A DNA stretch of 21,392 nt, taken from the NCBI GenBank assembly GCA_047975295.1, contig JBKEDH010000023.1, positions 1 through 21,392 of the forward strand, in the 5' to 3' direction. Under the pieces are notes generated by a model that saw nothing but the letters and a program-made list of their open reading frames with translations, did not search any database and was not told the origin of the DNA. Position numbers and translations under genes: made by a program. Numbering within the stretch: the first letter of the stretch is position 1; the number at the start of each line of letters is the position of its first letter. The DNA comes from JBKEDH01 sp047975295 (lineage in GTDB: Bacteria > Bacteroidota > Bacteroidia > Flavobacteriales > Flavobacteriaceae). Positions 7,078-15,213 of the stretch are shown piece by piece.

Positions 7078-9726
7078 TCACTCTTTTTTTGTAAATTCCA
7101 TTTTAAACGAAATTGAAACTTCACCGGTTTCTTTATCCACTTTCACTTTAGGAGTGCTGCCATCGCTAAGTTTTTGACCCGTGCTCATTTGGAACAATCC
7201 GGTTAAAAATTCCATCCCTTTGGTCATGACCTCTTCCATTTGATTAAATTCTGTTACGGATTCTGAAACAATAGATTCTGGTTTTTCCAATGGTTCTTTT
7301 GGAGCAGAAACAGATGTGTTTTGTGCAGGAAATTCATCTTTAATTGTCAAGACCGGTTCGTCTTCTGCTAATATTTCATCTTCATCAACAACTATTTTTG
7401 GTGTTGTAAATGAACCGTTTTCGCTTATCACTTCTTCCAATTGATTGATAAATTGTGATTTTCCTTTTTTTGAAAAATCTACCTCATCCGTTAGGTTTGC
7501 ATCATTTAGTACGCCTTCAAAAAGATTTTGTTTTAAAAGCAGTCCGGTGGCAATTTTCATTTCAATAGAATTTTGAGATAGCAGGTTAAAAACATGAAGT
7601 TTCTGCTTTTTCTGCCCAATTCGGTCTATCCGTCCAATACGTTGGTTTTTCTTGGCAGGATTCCATGGTATTTCAAAATTAATCACACAATCGGCCACTT
7701 GGAGATTAAGTCCGGCACCTCCCGATTCGCTCGATAAAAATACTTTGCAAGCATCATTTTCCTCAAATTCCTTAATTAATGCCTGTCTCTTTTTAACGGG
7801 TACTTTTCCGGTAAGTGTGGTAAAGGTAATGCCTTCTTTTTTAAGCATTTCTCCAATTAGGCTTAGCATGGTAACCCATTCAGAAAAGATAACAACCTTT
7901 CTGTTTTTGGTGTTTTTAATATCCAGTTGCTCTACCAAAATATCTCGTAATTCCACCAATTTTGGGGAGTGGTGTGTGTGCTTGTCAATTAAATAGCTGG
8001 AGTTGCAGACCATGCGCATATTGGTAAGTAGGAGCATGAGCTTTTGCCAATCATATGTTGTCTTGAATTTTTTGCCAAGAATTTTGGCTATTCCTGCCGA
8101 AAAATTGGCATGCATCATGGCTTGTTCATCCGAAAGTGCCACATAAACATTTTTTTGGATAACGTTGGGCAATTGATTAAACACGTTGCGTTTTTCCCTA
8201 CGGATCAATATAGGATTTAAAAGCTTTTTTAAACTCCGAAGGTTGTAATAACCATGTATTTTGTTTTTTTGCTGAGTATCAAAAATACAATGTTTATATG
8301 AAAACTCCCATTGTGGTGCTAATAATTTTTGATCCAAAAATTGAACAATGGAATAGATGTCCAAGAGTTTGTTTTCCAAAGGGGTTCCCGTAATTACCAG
8401 TGCATGTTTTTTCTGGATACTTTTTATAGATATGGCTGTTTTTGTTTCGTAGTTTTTTATTTTCTGAGCCTCATCCAATATCACAAAATCGTAACCGGCT
8501 CTATTTATTTCGGGCAAATCCCGTAATACGGTTTCGTAATTGATGATATGAAAAAAATCTGGATTTGTCGTGTATTCTTTGGCTCTAACGTCTGGCAGTC
8601 CTTCTATTGGGGTTGCACCTTCGTTGCTAAATTTTAAAATTTCGTTTTTCCATTGATGCTTCAGCGAAGCGGGGCAAATGATAAGTGTTTTTTTAAAGCC
8701 AAATAACTCTTTTTTGAGAATGGCCGTGGTAATGGCCTGAAGGGTTTTCCCTAATCCCATTTCATCGGCAATAATTACCCCTTTTTTAAATACCGAAAAT
8801 TCCACACCTTCCTTTTGGTATGGGTATAATGTGGCCTTTATGGGCGAGTAATCGAGTTTGGTGTGTTCTTTAATTTGGTTTAACTCAAATTCTTCAAAAT
8901 GGGATTCTATTTTTTCATAAACTTCATCCCTTATTTTTATGCGGCTAAAGTCTTTTGATTTTTGAAGGAAAGAAAAAAACTGTGCTGTTTTTGAATGGTT
9001 GATGTACGTTTTTGTTCCAAAATAGGCATTGAGCAGCCGTTGCTCATCATCGTGTAGTTCCTCCGGAAAATACCATGATATTTTATAATCGTTCAATGGG
9101 TCTGTATAAATTTCGATAAACGGGAACGATTTGCTTAGTTTTTTTGCCTTGCCTGGGTTTTCTTCCAAATAATTGAACAAGTACAAAATATGTTTGGTTG
9201 TACCCAGCTTGTTGGTTTTCCAGTCAATATTATTGATGTAGCCCGTTTTTTTGGTAAAATCCCTAAGGGTTACTTGGTAGGATCTCCCTTTTTCGTTTGT
9301 TAGTGTATGTTCGCCATACAGACTGTTACCCAAAATAACTTTATAATCTGCTTTTCTGGCTTTGTCCATACGTTCAGACAGCACACGTTTTACCATGCCT
9401 TCGCGGGTATATTTTTTTCCTTCGGAAAGTGTTTTTCCAGCAAATGCATCTGCAATAACGTAAAGTGCCGAAAGCCCGATTACGTTCCACTCTTCAGAGG
9501 TTCCGTTTATTTTTAAAGACAGGTCATCGTCATCTTCAAAAGATAGAATGTGAACGTTGTATTCGTTATTTTCGTTATCTATTTGAACGGTTATTTCGTG
9601 TTTTCCTTGGGAAAGGATAACGTAATCGTTATTTTCAAATATATGTTTTGCTTTTTGTATTTCGGATTGTGGAAGAATATTGTTTTTTTCTATTTTTTCG
9701 ACTGTAATGTTTATGTTGTTTAACAT
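7078..9726 (-). CDS. SNF2-family (Swi2/Snf2, superfamily 2) helicase/translocase
   Basis: An intact 882-residue ATP-driven DNA translocase. Residues about 1-290 form an N-terminal region I do not recognise; it has no SWIM zinc-finger pattern (CxC...CxH). The SNF2 ATPase core runs about 295-740: motif I DEMGLGKT (321-328), Ia LIICPASLKHQW, motif II DEAQ (418-421), motif III TGTPLEN (446-452), motif IV VVIFSEW (611-617), motif V SSESGGAGLNL (665-675), motif VI QRIGRIDRIGQ (695-705). An acidic, probably disordered linker (about 770-825) leads to a short conserved-looking tail with MTKGMEFLTGLFQMSTGQ. RapA/HepA-like remodelling of DNA-protein complexes, or a part in defence, are both possible; sequence alone does not decide. 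The only gene in its unit besides it is the decayed ATPase. Start ATG 9726 is about 50 nt inside the neighbouring repeat copy; no strong promoter was recognised (TAAATTTA is a weak -7 match). Confidence 0.92.
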   Translation of the reverse strand: MLNNINITVEKIEKNNILPQSEIQKAKHIFENNDYVILSQGKHEITVQIDNENNEYNVHILSFEDDDDLSLKINGTSEEWNVIGLSALYVIADAFAGKTLSEGKKYTREGMVKRVLSERMDKARKADYKVILGNSLYGEHTLTNEKGRSYQVTLRDFTKKTGYINNIDWKTNKLGTTKHILYLFNYLEENPGKAKKLSKSFPFIEIYTDPLNDYKISWYFPEELHDDEQRLLNAYFGTKTYINHSKTAQFFSFLQKSKDFSRIKIRDEVYEKIESHFEEFELNQIKEHTKLDYSPIKATLYPYQKEGVEFSVFKKGVIIADEMGLGKTLQAITTAILKKELFGFKKTLIICPASLKHQWKNEILKFSNEGATPIEGLPDVRAKEYTTNPDFFHIINYETVLRDLPEINRAGYDFVILDEAQKIKNYETKTAISIKSIQKKHALVITGTPLENKLLDIYSIVQFLDQKLLAPQWEFSYKHCIFDTQQKNKIHGYYNLRSLKKLLNPILIRREKRNVFNQLPNVIQKNVYVALSDEQAMMHANFSAGIAKILGKKFKTTYDWQKLMLLLTNMRMVCNSSYLIDKHTHHSPKLVELRDILVEQLDIKNTKNRKVVIFSEWVTMLSLIGEMLKKEGITFTTLTGKVPVKKRQALIKEFEENDACKVFLSSESGGAGLNLQVADCVINFEIPWNPAKKNQRIGRIDRIGQKKQKLHVFNLLSQNSIEMKIATGLLLKQNLFEGVLNDANLTDEVDFSKKGKSQFINQLEEVISENGSFTTPKIVVDEDEILAEDEPVLTIKDEFPAQNTSVSAPKEPLEKPESIVSESVTEFNQMEEVMTKGMEFLTGLFQMSTGQKLSDGSTPKVKVDKETGEVSISFKMEFTKKE

Positions 9727-9775
9727 AAGGTATTTTAAATTTATTTTTTAATGCGTTAATTTATTTTTCAATACA

Positions 9776-9945
9776 TGAAGTGGTTTAAACTTTTTCTATT
9801 TGCTAAAAATTGTCCTTTTCAGCTCTTTTTTGTCTTTTTCTTACTCCGTAGCCTTGCTATGCAGTTCAAAAAAGCCTTCAATTAGCCAAAAAATGGCTAA
9901 TTTTCGCTTAAACACAAAAAGTTTAAACCACTTCTATAAAAAAAC
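9776..9945 (-). repeat. Palindromic repeat element, full-length copy
   Basis: The core (9777-9934, 158 nt) is bounded by a perfect 19-nt inverted repeat, GAAGTGGTTTAAACTTTTT on the left and its complement on the right. Inside are a perfect 8-bp hairpin ATTAGCCA/TGGCTAAT (9881-9888 with 9894-9901) followed by TTTT, and a shorter hairpin around GTAGCCTTGCTATG (9849-9862). Outside the right end, TAT and A7 mirror the T7-ATA found at the other copy. It is inverted relative to the copy at 6203-6289. A small ORF across it (9800-10048) looks like chance. The following 9946-10189 holds no gene or structure I can name. Confidence 0.88.
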
Positions 9946-10189
9946 ACTACTAATACAATTAATTAGAAGACAAAATTGTACCATAAAAACCTTAAAAGAT
10001 TTTAAAATCAACCTAAATAAATTTAAGGAAGATAATTTTTGTGTCTAAAATTTTGATAAATATACTGATTTTAAAAGTAGTGTTTCAAAAAAAATATCAA
10101 TACTCATGGTTAAGAATAATTGAATTTCTATATCAAAGATGCTATTGGTAAGAACTTACGGTTTTAAAAGGCTTTTCTTCTTTAAATCT

Positions 10190-10543
10190 CTAAATGCCAA
10201 GTTCCCGTTTAATGTTTTCAACCGTTTTTTTGGAGCTTCCTACAAAAATAGTCTTATTTATAATTATTACCGGTCGGCTTAAAAAAGTATAATGCTCTAA
10301 AATGTAGTGTTTATAGTCGCGTTCTCCAAGCGTTTGGTTTTTTAAGTCCATCTCTTTGTAAAGTTTGGCACGTTTACTAAACAAAGCTTCGTAACTACCC
10401 AAAAGTGCTTTCATCTCATCCAATTGCTTAACAGTTACAGGTTCGCTCTTAATATCCTGAAAGATAAAATCGTTATCCAAATTAAGTTCGTTAATAATCC
10501 TGCTACATGTATTGCAGGTTTTTAGGTAGTAAATTTTTTTCAT
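10190..10543 (-). CDS. ArsC/Spx-family thioredoxin-fold protein
   Basis: A 117-residue member of the ArsC/Spx/YffB family, a small thioredoxin-like fold. It has a CNTC motif (C10, C13) at the N-terminus after MKKIYYLKT and the family's SRP turn (S89-R90-P91 in FLSRPVIIINKTIFVG). Classical arsenate reductases use the first cysteine with distant arginines. No arsenic genes are nearby, so a generic thiol-redox or Spx-like role fits as well, and I do not assign arsC. It is divergent from the DinB-like gene, with 143 nt between the starts that contain one end of the palindromic repeat. Glutaredoxin-like activity is an alternative. Confidence 0.82.
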   Translation of the reverse strand: MKKIYYLKTCNTCSRIINELNLDNDFIFQDIKSEPVTVKQLDEMKALLGSYEALFSKRAKLYKEMDLKNQTLGERDYKHYILEHYTFLSRPVIIINKTIFVGSSKKTVENIKRELGI

Positions 10544-10587
10544 GTTTTTGTCAAGTTTATTTTTTTTGAAATTGAATTTATAGCTTA

Positions 10588-10612
10588 GAACTCGTTTAAA
10601 CTTTTTCTATTT
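10588..10612 (+). repeat. Solo end of the palindromic repeat
   Basis: Twenty-five nucleotides match the left end of the 9777 copy (through CTATTT) with two mismatches: GAACTCGTTTAAAC in place of GAAGTGGTTTAAAC. No second end follows, so this is a truncated copy. It sits in the shared upstream region of the ArsC-like and DinB-like genes. Confidence 0.7.
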
Positions 10613-10686
10613 CAAAAAAAATAATATAAGGACAAAGTAACAGAATTGTGGTTTATTAAAAGTATCTTTATCTAAAAATTTACATT

Positions 10687-11157
10687 ATGAATTTTTCATT
10701 ACAGCTACTGGAAAAAACAAGAGATTTTTTTAATCATTATTTAGAAAAACTTTCATTGGACGATTTAAATAAAATACCCGATGGGTTTAACAATAATATT
10801 ATATGGAATATTGGCCACATTGTGGTTACACAGCAGTTATTGGCATACAAATTATCAGATTTGCCTATAAAGGTAAGTAACGAATTAATAGAAAAATATA
10901 AAAAAGGTACTAAACCCGATGGTAAAGTCAATCAAAAAGAGGTTGATGAAATAAAAGCGTTGCTGTTTTCTACGTATAAAGCTTTGGTAGAAGATTACAA
11001 CAATGATCTTTTTAAAACATTTTCTCAATACACTGTTTCCACAACGGGCAATACACTTACCAATATCGACGAAGCCTTAGCATTTATTATATTTCACGAA
11101 GGTATGCATTTGGGTTATGTTATGGCGCAACTGCGAACTCTTAAAAGATACAACTAA
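10687..11157 (+). CDS. DinB-superfamily four-helix protein
   Basis: A 156-residue protein with the DinB/YfiT-like metal-binding four-helix bundle. The three expected metal-ligand histidines are visible: H44 in NIGHIVVTQQLL, and H137 and H141 in FHEGMHLGYVMAQLR. Members include bacillithiol- and mycothiol-dependent transferases and many proteins of unknown function; most are not tied to DNA damage despite the name. Nothing in the surroundings points to a substrate. It is transcribed alone, away from the ArsC-like gene. Start ATG 10687 is the first in frame and gives the usual family length. Confidence 0.85.
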   Translation: MNFSLQLLEKTRDFFNHYLEKLSLDDLNKIPDGFNNNIIWNIGHIVVTQQLLAYKLSDLPIKVSNELIEKYKKGTKPDGKVNQKEVDEIKALLFSTYKALVEDYNNDLFKTFSQYTVSTTGNTLTNIDEALAFIIFHEGMHLGYVMAQLRTLKRYN

Positions 11158-11208
11158 ACTAAAATCGATAATTTGTAGAAAATCAAACAAAATATTATAG
11201 ATATTACA

Positions 11209-11216
11209 TATTTTTG
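11209..11216 (+). promoter_or_regulatory. -7 box upstream of gdhA
   Basis: TATTTTTG fits TAnnTTTG and lies within TTACATATTTTTGTA (11204-11218), a 15-nt string that recurs before the HU/SPOR gene. Transcription from it would leave an AT-rich leader of about 85 nt containing a small hairpin, AATCTA (11238-11243) with TAGATT (11255-11260). No TTG is seen at the usual -33 spacing. Confidence 0.45.
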
Positions 11217-11305
11217 TACTTATATTATTAATTTAATAATCTAAAAATTTTTAATAGATTTATTTTGTTGCAAAAACAACAATTATTATAATTTAATTTT
11301 TACAC

Positions 11306-12649
11306 ATGAAAAATAAAATAAACGATTTTTTAGAGCTTGTAAAGCAACGCAATGGTCATGAACCGGAGTTTTTACAAGCTGTTCAGGAAGTAGCGGAAAC
11401 CGTAATACCCTATATTGAAGAACACGATATATATAAAGGAAAAAAAATTCTTGACCGTATGGTCGAACCCGAACGTGTTGTTATGTTTAGGGTGTGTTGG
11501 GTTGACGATAATGGTGAAACCCAGGTAAATAGAGGTTACCGCATACAAATGAACTCTGCTATAGGTCCCTATAAAGGTGGTTTGCGTTTTCATCCAACGG
11601 TAAACCTTAGTGTTTTAAAGTTTTTGGCTTTCGAACAGGTTTTTAAAAATGCCCTAACAACCCTGCCAATGGGTGGAGGTAAAGGTGGTAGCGATTTTAA
11701 CCCTAAAGGAAAAAGCGATGCCGAGGTTATGCGGTTTTGCCAAGCCTTTATGTCTGAGTTGTACCGATATATAGGACCAAATACCGATGTACCTGCCGGC
11801 GATATAGGTGTTGGAGCAAGAGAGGTTGGCTATCTGTTTGGTATGTACAAAAAACTACAAAATGAATTTACAGGTGTTTTAACCGGTAAAGGGCTTTCTT
11901 GGGGCGGATCGTTGGTGCGGCCGGAAGCAACGGGGTACGGCAACGTGTATTTTGCCCAGCAAATGTTGGCCACCAAAGGTGATGGTATTAAAGGTAAAAA
12001 GGTGGTTATTTCGGGGTCTGGAAATGTGGCCCAATATGCTGCAGAAAAAGCCATTCAGTTAGGAGCTAAAGTATTAACAATGTCCGATTCTTCCGGATAT
12101 ATTTACGATGATGCAGGAATTGATACCGAAAAATTAGCATTTATAATGAATCTTAAAAACGTAAAACGAGGTAGAATCCACGAATATATTGAAGCATATC
12201 CCAATGCTAAATTCGAAAAAGGGAAAACACCTTGGGGCGTAAAATGTGATGTGGCTTTGCCTTGCGCAACACAAAATGAACTTCAAGGCGAAGATGCCAA
12301 AACATTGTTGGACAATGGCTGTATTTGTGTTAGCGAAGGTGCCAATATGCCTTCTACTATCGAGGCTATAAATACATTTTTGGATGCTAAAATACTTTAC
12401 GCTCCCGGAAAAGCTTCAAATGCTGGAGGTGTGGCAACATCGGGATTGGAAATGACACAAAATTCGTTGCGTTATAGTTGGACAAGAGACGAAGTAGATA
12501 GCAAACTAAAACAAATTATGGCCGATATACACGAAGCCTGTACAAAATACGGTAAAGATGAAACAGGTTATGTCGATTATGTACGAGGTGCTAATATTGC
12601 CGGATTTGTAAAAGTTGCCGATGCTATGATGGCACAGGGTGTAGTGTAA
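11306..12649 (+). CDS. gdhA: Glutamate dehydrogenase, NADP-type hexameric
   Basis: Reversible reductive amination of 2-oxoglutarate with ammonium to glutamate, joining carbon and nitrogen metabolism. The 447-residue length is that of the bacterial hexameric class. Substrate-binding and catalytic residues are visible: K90 in GPYKGGLRFHP, K114, catalytic K126 in LPMGGGKGGSDFNPKG, and D166 in PAGDIGVGAREVGY. The Rossmann domain begins at VVISGSGNVAQYAAEKA (233-249). The MSDSSG after its second strand (259-264) favours NADPH, so an assimilatory role is likely. The gene is alone, preceded by a long AT-rich leader and followed by a hairpin. Confidence 0.96.
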   Translation: MKNKINDFLELVKQRNGHEPEFLQAVQEVAETVIPYIEEHDIYKGKKILDRMVEPERVVMFRVCWVDDNGETQVNRGYRIQMNSAIGPYKGGLRFHPTVNLSVLKFLAFEQVFKNALTTLPMGGGKGGSDFNPKGKSDAEVMRFCQAFMSELYRYIGPNTDVPAGDIGVGAREVGYLFGMYKKLQNEFTGVLTGKGLSWGGSLVRPEATGYGNVYFAQQMLATKGDGIKGKKVVISGSGNVAQYAAEKAIQLGAKVLTMSDSSGYIYDDAGIDTEKLAFIMNLKNVKRGRIHEYIEAYPNAKFEKGKTPWGVKCDVALPCATQNELQGEDAKTLLDNGCICVSEGANMPSTIEAINTFLDAKILYAPGKASNAGGVATSGLEMTQNSLRYSWTRDEVDSKLKQIMADIHEACTKYGKDETGYVDYVRGANIAGFVKVADAMMAQGVV

Positions 12650-12668
12650 TAACAAATAAACATTAGGA

Positions 12669-12709
12669 CTACCTTGGTTTTTATATTCTATATAGAAACC
12701 AAAGGTGGT
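12669..12709 (+). terminator. Hairpin after gdhA
   Basis: ACCTTGGTTT (12671-12680) pairs with AAACCAAAGGT (12696-12706), one bulged A, and the flanks nearly extend the stem. No long T run follows, so termination is plausible but unproven. The rest of 12710-12909 shows nothing I can name. Confidence 0.5.
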
Positions 12710-12909
12710 TCATTAATAAAAAAGAGGTTGTTTTTATAATAATTAATCAAAAGCAAAAAATCCTCACAGATTTTTATATACTTGCTAAATTCATCGCTAA
12801 ACCATATAAATACTCGTAGACAACCGATGGTCAATTATAACTGAATACTAACTAATTTATCGGATATAATTTTTTATTCTGTATCATCTATTATATGGTT
12901 TTACTTGGT

Positions 12910-13947
12910 CTATGTAAGGTTAGTTATCCCTTCCAAAACCCGCCGCAATAAATCCAAATCGGCCGGGGTATGGTTTGCCGTAATAACGATTCTGCTCATC
13001 AATGCCTCGTAATTGGGATATTTAAAGTTGGCAATAACTATTTTATTTTTAAGCAGTTTATTGTAAATAGTGCTTTCGTTACAATAAATAACAGGATAAT
13101 CGGGATTAAATTTGAATGAAGGTTTTAATTCAAGGCCATCAAATAAAAACTTTAAATTTTGATTGAGTTTTTCACGTTGTTGCCTATATAGGTGTTGCGA
13201 TTTTAAAAAGGCATCCAAATAAGCTGGATTGGCGGCAGAAGCCGACACAAAAATATCTTCGGTTTTTAACTGGGCTATAAAATCTGCATTGGAAACAATA
13301 ATGCCTCCCGATATTCCCAAGGCTTTACCCAGCGAAGTTACCATGATTTTTCTATAAATATTATCTGCATTAATGGAATTGAAAATACCTTCGCCATAAT
13401 TTCCTACAATACCAAGACTATGCGATTCGTCAACAACCAAATTAATGCGTTTGGTTGGTGAAACGGAACGTAAAAAGTCCAACGAAGTTGGTGTTACCTC
13501 TGCGGAAAGAACAGCATCCAACACAATTACTATTTCTTCTTCTTTAGTATTTATTAAATCGGGATGTAGAGTGTTTTTAATAAAAACAGGTGTACTTTCG
13601 TTATGCAAAACAGCCGGGTGGCTATTGGGATAATGAAAAAACCGGCAGTTGTGTTTGGCAAAATATTGTACAACCATTTTTCCTGCCAAAGTACCCGATG
13701 ATACGGCTATAGCATCTTCTGCTTCTACAAATTCCGAAAATGCATTTTCGAACATTTCATATACGTTTAAGTGTACATTAGCATTGCGCGAACTACCATA
13801 AATAGTACCCCATTGTTTTATACTTTTAAAAATCTGCTCTTGAAATTCGGGTAAAGTTGCCATACCGAGATAGGAGGTTCCGCCAAAATAATGGTATGTT
13901 TCTCCATTGTACTTTATTAAGCGATCCGGAAAAGTTTCTATATTCAT
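12910..13947 (-). CDS. PLP-dependent aminotransferase-fold enzyme, BioF/KBL-like
   Basis: A fold-type I pyridoxal-phosphate enzyme of the class I/II aminotransferase group, closest in look to the alpha-oxoamine synthases (BioF, KBL). The Schiff-base lysine is K208 in VTSLGKALGISGG. D173 and H176 of VVDESHSLG hold the cofactor ring, and SSGTLAGK (83-90) contributes the phosphate loop. At 345 residues it is about 40-50 shorter than BioF or KBL, mainly at the N-terminus, so it is probably not a true BioF. It lies 6 nt after the dipeptide epimerase, clearly one operon. The pairing suggests work on amino acids freed from cell-wall peptides or dipeptides (inference). Its substrate is unknown. Confidence 0.85.
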   Translation of the reverse strand: MNIETFPDRLIKYNGETYHYFGGTSYLGMATLPEFQEQIFKSIKQWGTIYGSSRNANVHLNVYEMFENAFSEFVEAEDAIAVSSGTLAGKMVVQYFAKHNCRFFHYPNSHPAVLHNESTPVFIKNTLHPDLINTKEEEIVIVLDAVLSAEVTPTSLDFLRSVSPTKRINLVVDESHSLGIVGNYGEGIFNSINADNIYRKIMVTSLGKALGISGGIIVSNADFIAQLKTEDIFVSASAANPAYLDAFLKSQHLYRQQREKLNQNLKFLFDGLELKPSFKFNPDYPVIYCNESTIYNKLLKNKIVIANFKYPNYEALMSRIVITANHTPADLDLLRRVLEGITNLT

Positions 13948-13953
13948 CCTGTT

Positions 13954-14964
13954 TTAAATCAAGTCAACACCGGTTCCGTTTAATCGGCTGTAGGCCACTA
14001 TACCATCGGTTATGGTAACTCCTGTGGCTATGTCTTCTTTAAGTAATAGGGCACCATCCATATCCACATAATCCAGTAAGGGCAACAAATGGGCTATGGC
14101 CGAAATACCAACTGTCGATTCTGTCATGCAACCCACCATGGTTTTCATACCCAGTGATTTGGCTTGGATTAACATACGTTTGCCGGGTGTAAGTCCGCCA
14201 CATTTTACCAGTTTAACGTTCACACCATGAAAATGTTTGTGGCACTTGGCAACGTCGGCTTCCACTTGGCAGCTTTCGTCAGCAATAATAGGAAGTATCG
14301 ATTGTGAAAAAACGGCCTTATGCCCATCCCAATCGTCGGCTTTTAAAGGTTGTTCGATAAATTCAACACCTAATGTTTTTAATGTTTTGGCATTTTTAAG
14401 GGTTTCTTCTACCGTCCACCCACAATTGGCATCAACCCTAAATATGGATTTTGTGTGTGCCCGCAATGCCTCAACAATTTTAATATCGTCTTTGGTGCCC
14501 AATTTTATTTTGTAGATAGGCCATGGCTTTTCCTTCATTTTGGCAACCATTTTATCTACGGAATCAATTCCAATGGTGTAATTGGTTAACGGATTGTGAC
14601 TTATATTGTAGCCCCAAAGCTGATATAGCATTTCCCCTTTCAACCTGGCATACAAATCGTTATACGCCATATCGAGTGCACATAGTGCAAACATATTGTG
14701 CTTTAAACTATCGTAGAGTTCGTTCCAAAATTTTTCGGGCGAATGGTTGGGAAGCTTTTCAATAAAAGGTTTTAATGCTGTTATATCGTTAACCATTTTA
14801 TCGACCGTAATACCGTAATACGGATTGGAAGTGGCCTCCCCTAAACCTACAAAACCATTATTACTGAGTTTTACTATTAAGGTAGGTTGTACGTCGTGCG
14901 ACTCTCTCGAAATAGTAAATGTATGTTTTAATTTTAGATTAAAGGTTTTTAATTGAAGTTTCAT
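13954..14964 (-). CDS. Dipeptide epimerase, enolase superfamily (L-Ala-D/L-Glu epimerase-like)
   Basis: A 336-residue TIM-barrel enzyme of the muconate-lactonizing subgroup that interconverts epimers at the C-terminal residue of dipeptides; the classic case handles L-Ala-D-Glu from peptidoglycan. Visible catalytic features: the KxK motif K152/K154 in YKIKLGT, metal ligands D178 (RVDAN), E204 (FIEQPL) and D229 (IADES), and the opposite lysine in NVKLVKCGG (K251 or K254). The DMD at 301-303 matches the DxD that holds the dipeptide's amino group in true dipeptide epimerases. It is first in a two-gene operon with the PLP enzyme. The 249 nt upstream (14965-15213) hold no convincing gene; a minus-strand TAAATTTG (15116-15123) may be its -7 box. 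Confidence 0.88.
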   Translation of the reverse strand: MKLQLKTFNLKLKHTFTISRESHDVQPTLIVKLSNNGFVGLGEATSNPYYGITVDKMVNDITALKPFIEKLPNHSPEKFWNELYDSLKHNMFALCALDMAYNDLYARLKGEMLYQLWGYNISHNPLTNYTIGIDSVDKMVAKMKEKPWPIYKIKLGTKDDIKIVEALRAHTKSIFRVDANCGWTVEETLKNAKTLKTLGVEFIEQPLKADDWDGHKAVFSQSILPIIADESCQVEADVAKCHKHFHGVNVKLVKCGGLTPGKRMLIQAKSLGMKTMVGCMTESTVGISAIAHLLPLLDYVDMDGALLLKEDIATGVTITDGIVAYSRLNGTGVDLI

Positions 14965-15164
14965 AAGAACGGATAATATGTATTAAAAACTTTGGCATCC
15001 AACAAAAGCCACTTATTCGATTTATTAAACCGGGATTCAAGACTTTGAAGGTTTTAGAATCTTTTGAGGTTTGATGATTCAATATTTTCAGTACTTTAAC
15101 ATTTTTATCGTGTACCAAATTTAAAATTAATAAATTATTGTCTATAAAAAACAATCTAATCAGA

Positions 15165-15191
15165 TAAAATCGTATTTGGATATCGATTTTA
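15165..15191 (-). terminator. Hairpin after dprA
   Basis: TAAAATCG (15165-15172) pairs perfectly with CGATTTTA (15184-15191) across an 11-nt loop, 23 nt past the dprA stop. There is no immediate T run on the minus strand, so it may be a weak terminator. Confidence 0.4.
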
Positions 15192-15213
15192 TGTAATTTC
15201 CCGACACACACCA

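Noticed and set aside
9800..10048. Small plus-strand ORF of 82 codons
   Set aside because: It lies across the palindromic repeat and AT-rich spacer, shows no conserved pattern, and its first part simply translates the repeat.
10190..10543. Arsenate reductase assignment (arsC)
   Set aside because: The fold and CNTC motif fit the broader ArsC/Spx family, but no arsenic genes are near and the specific function is not supported.
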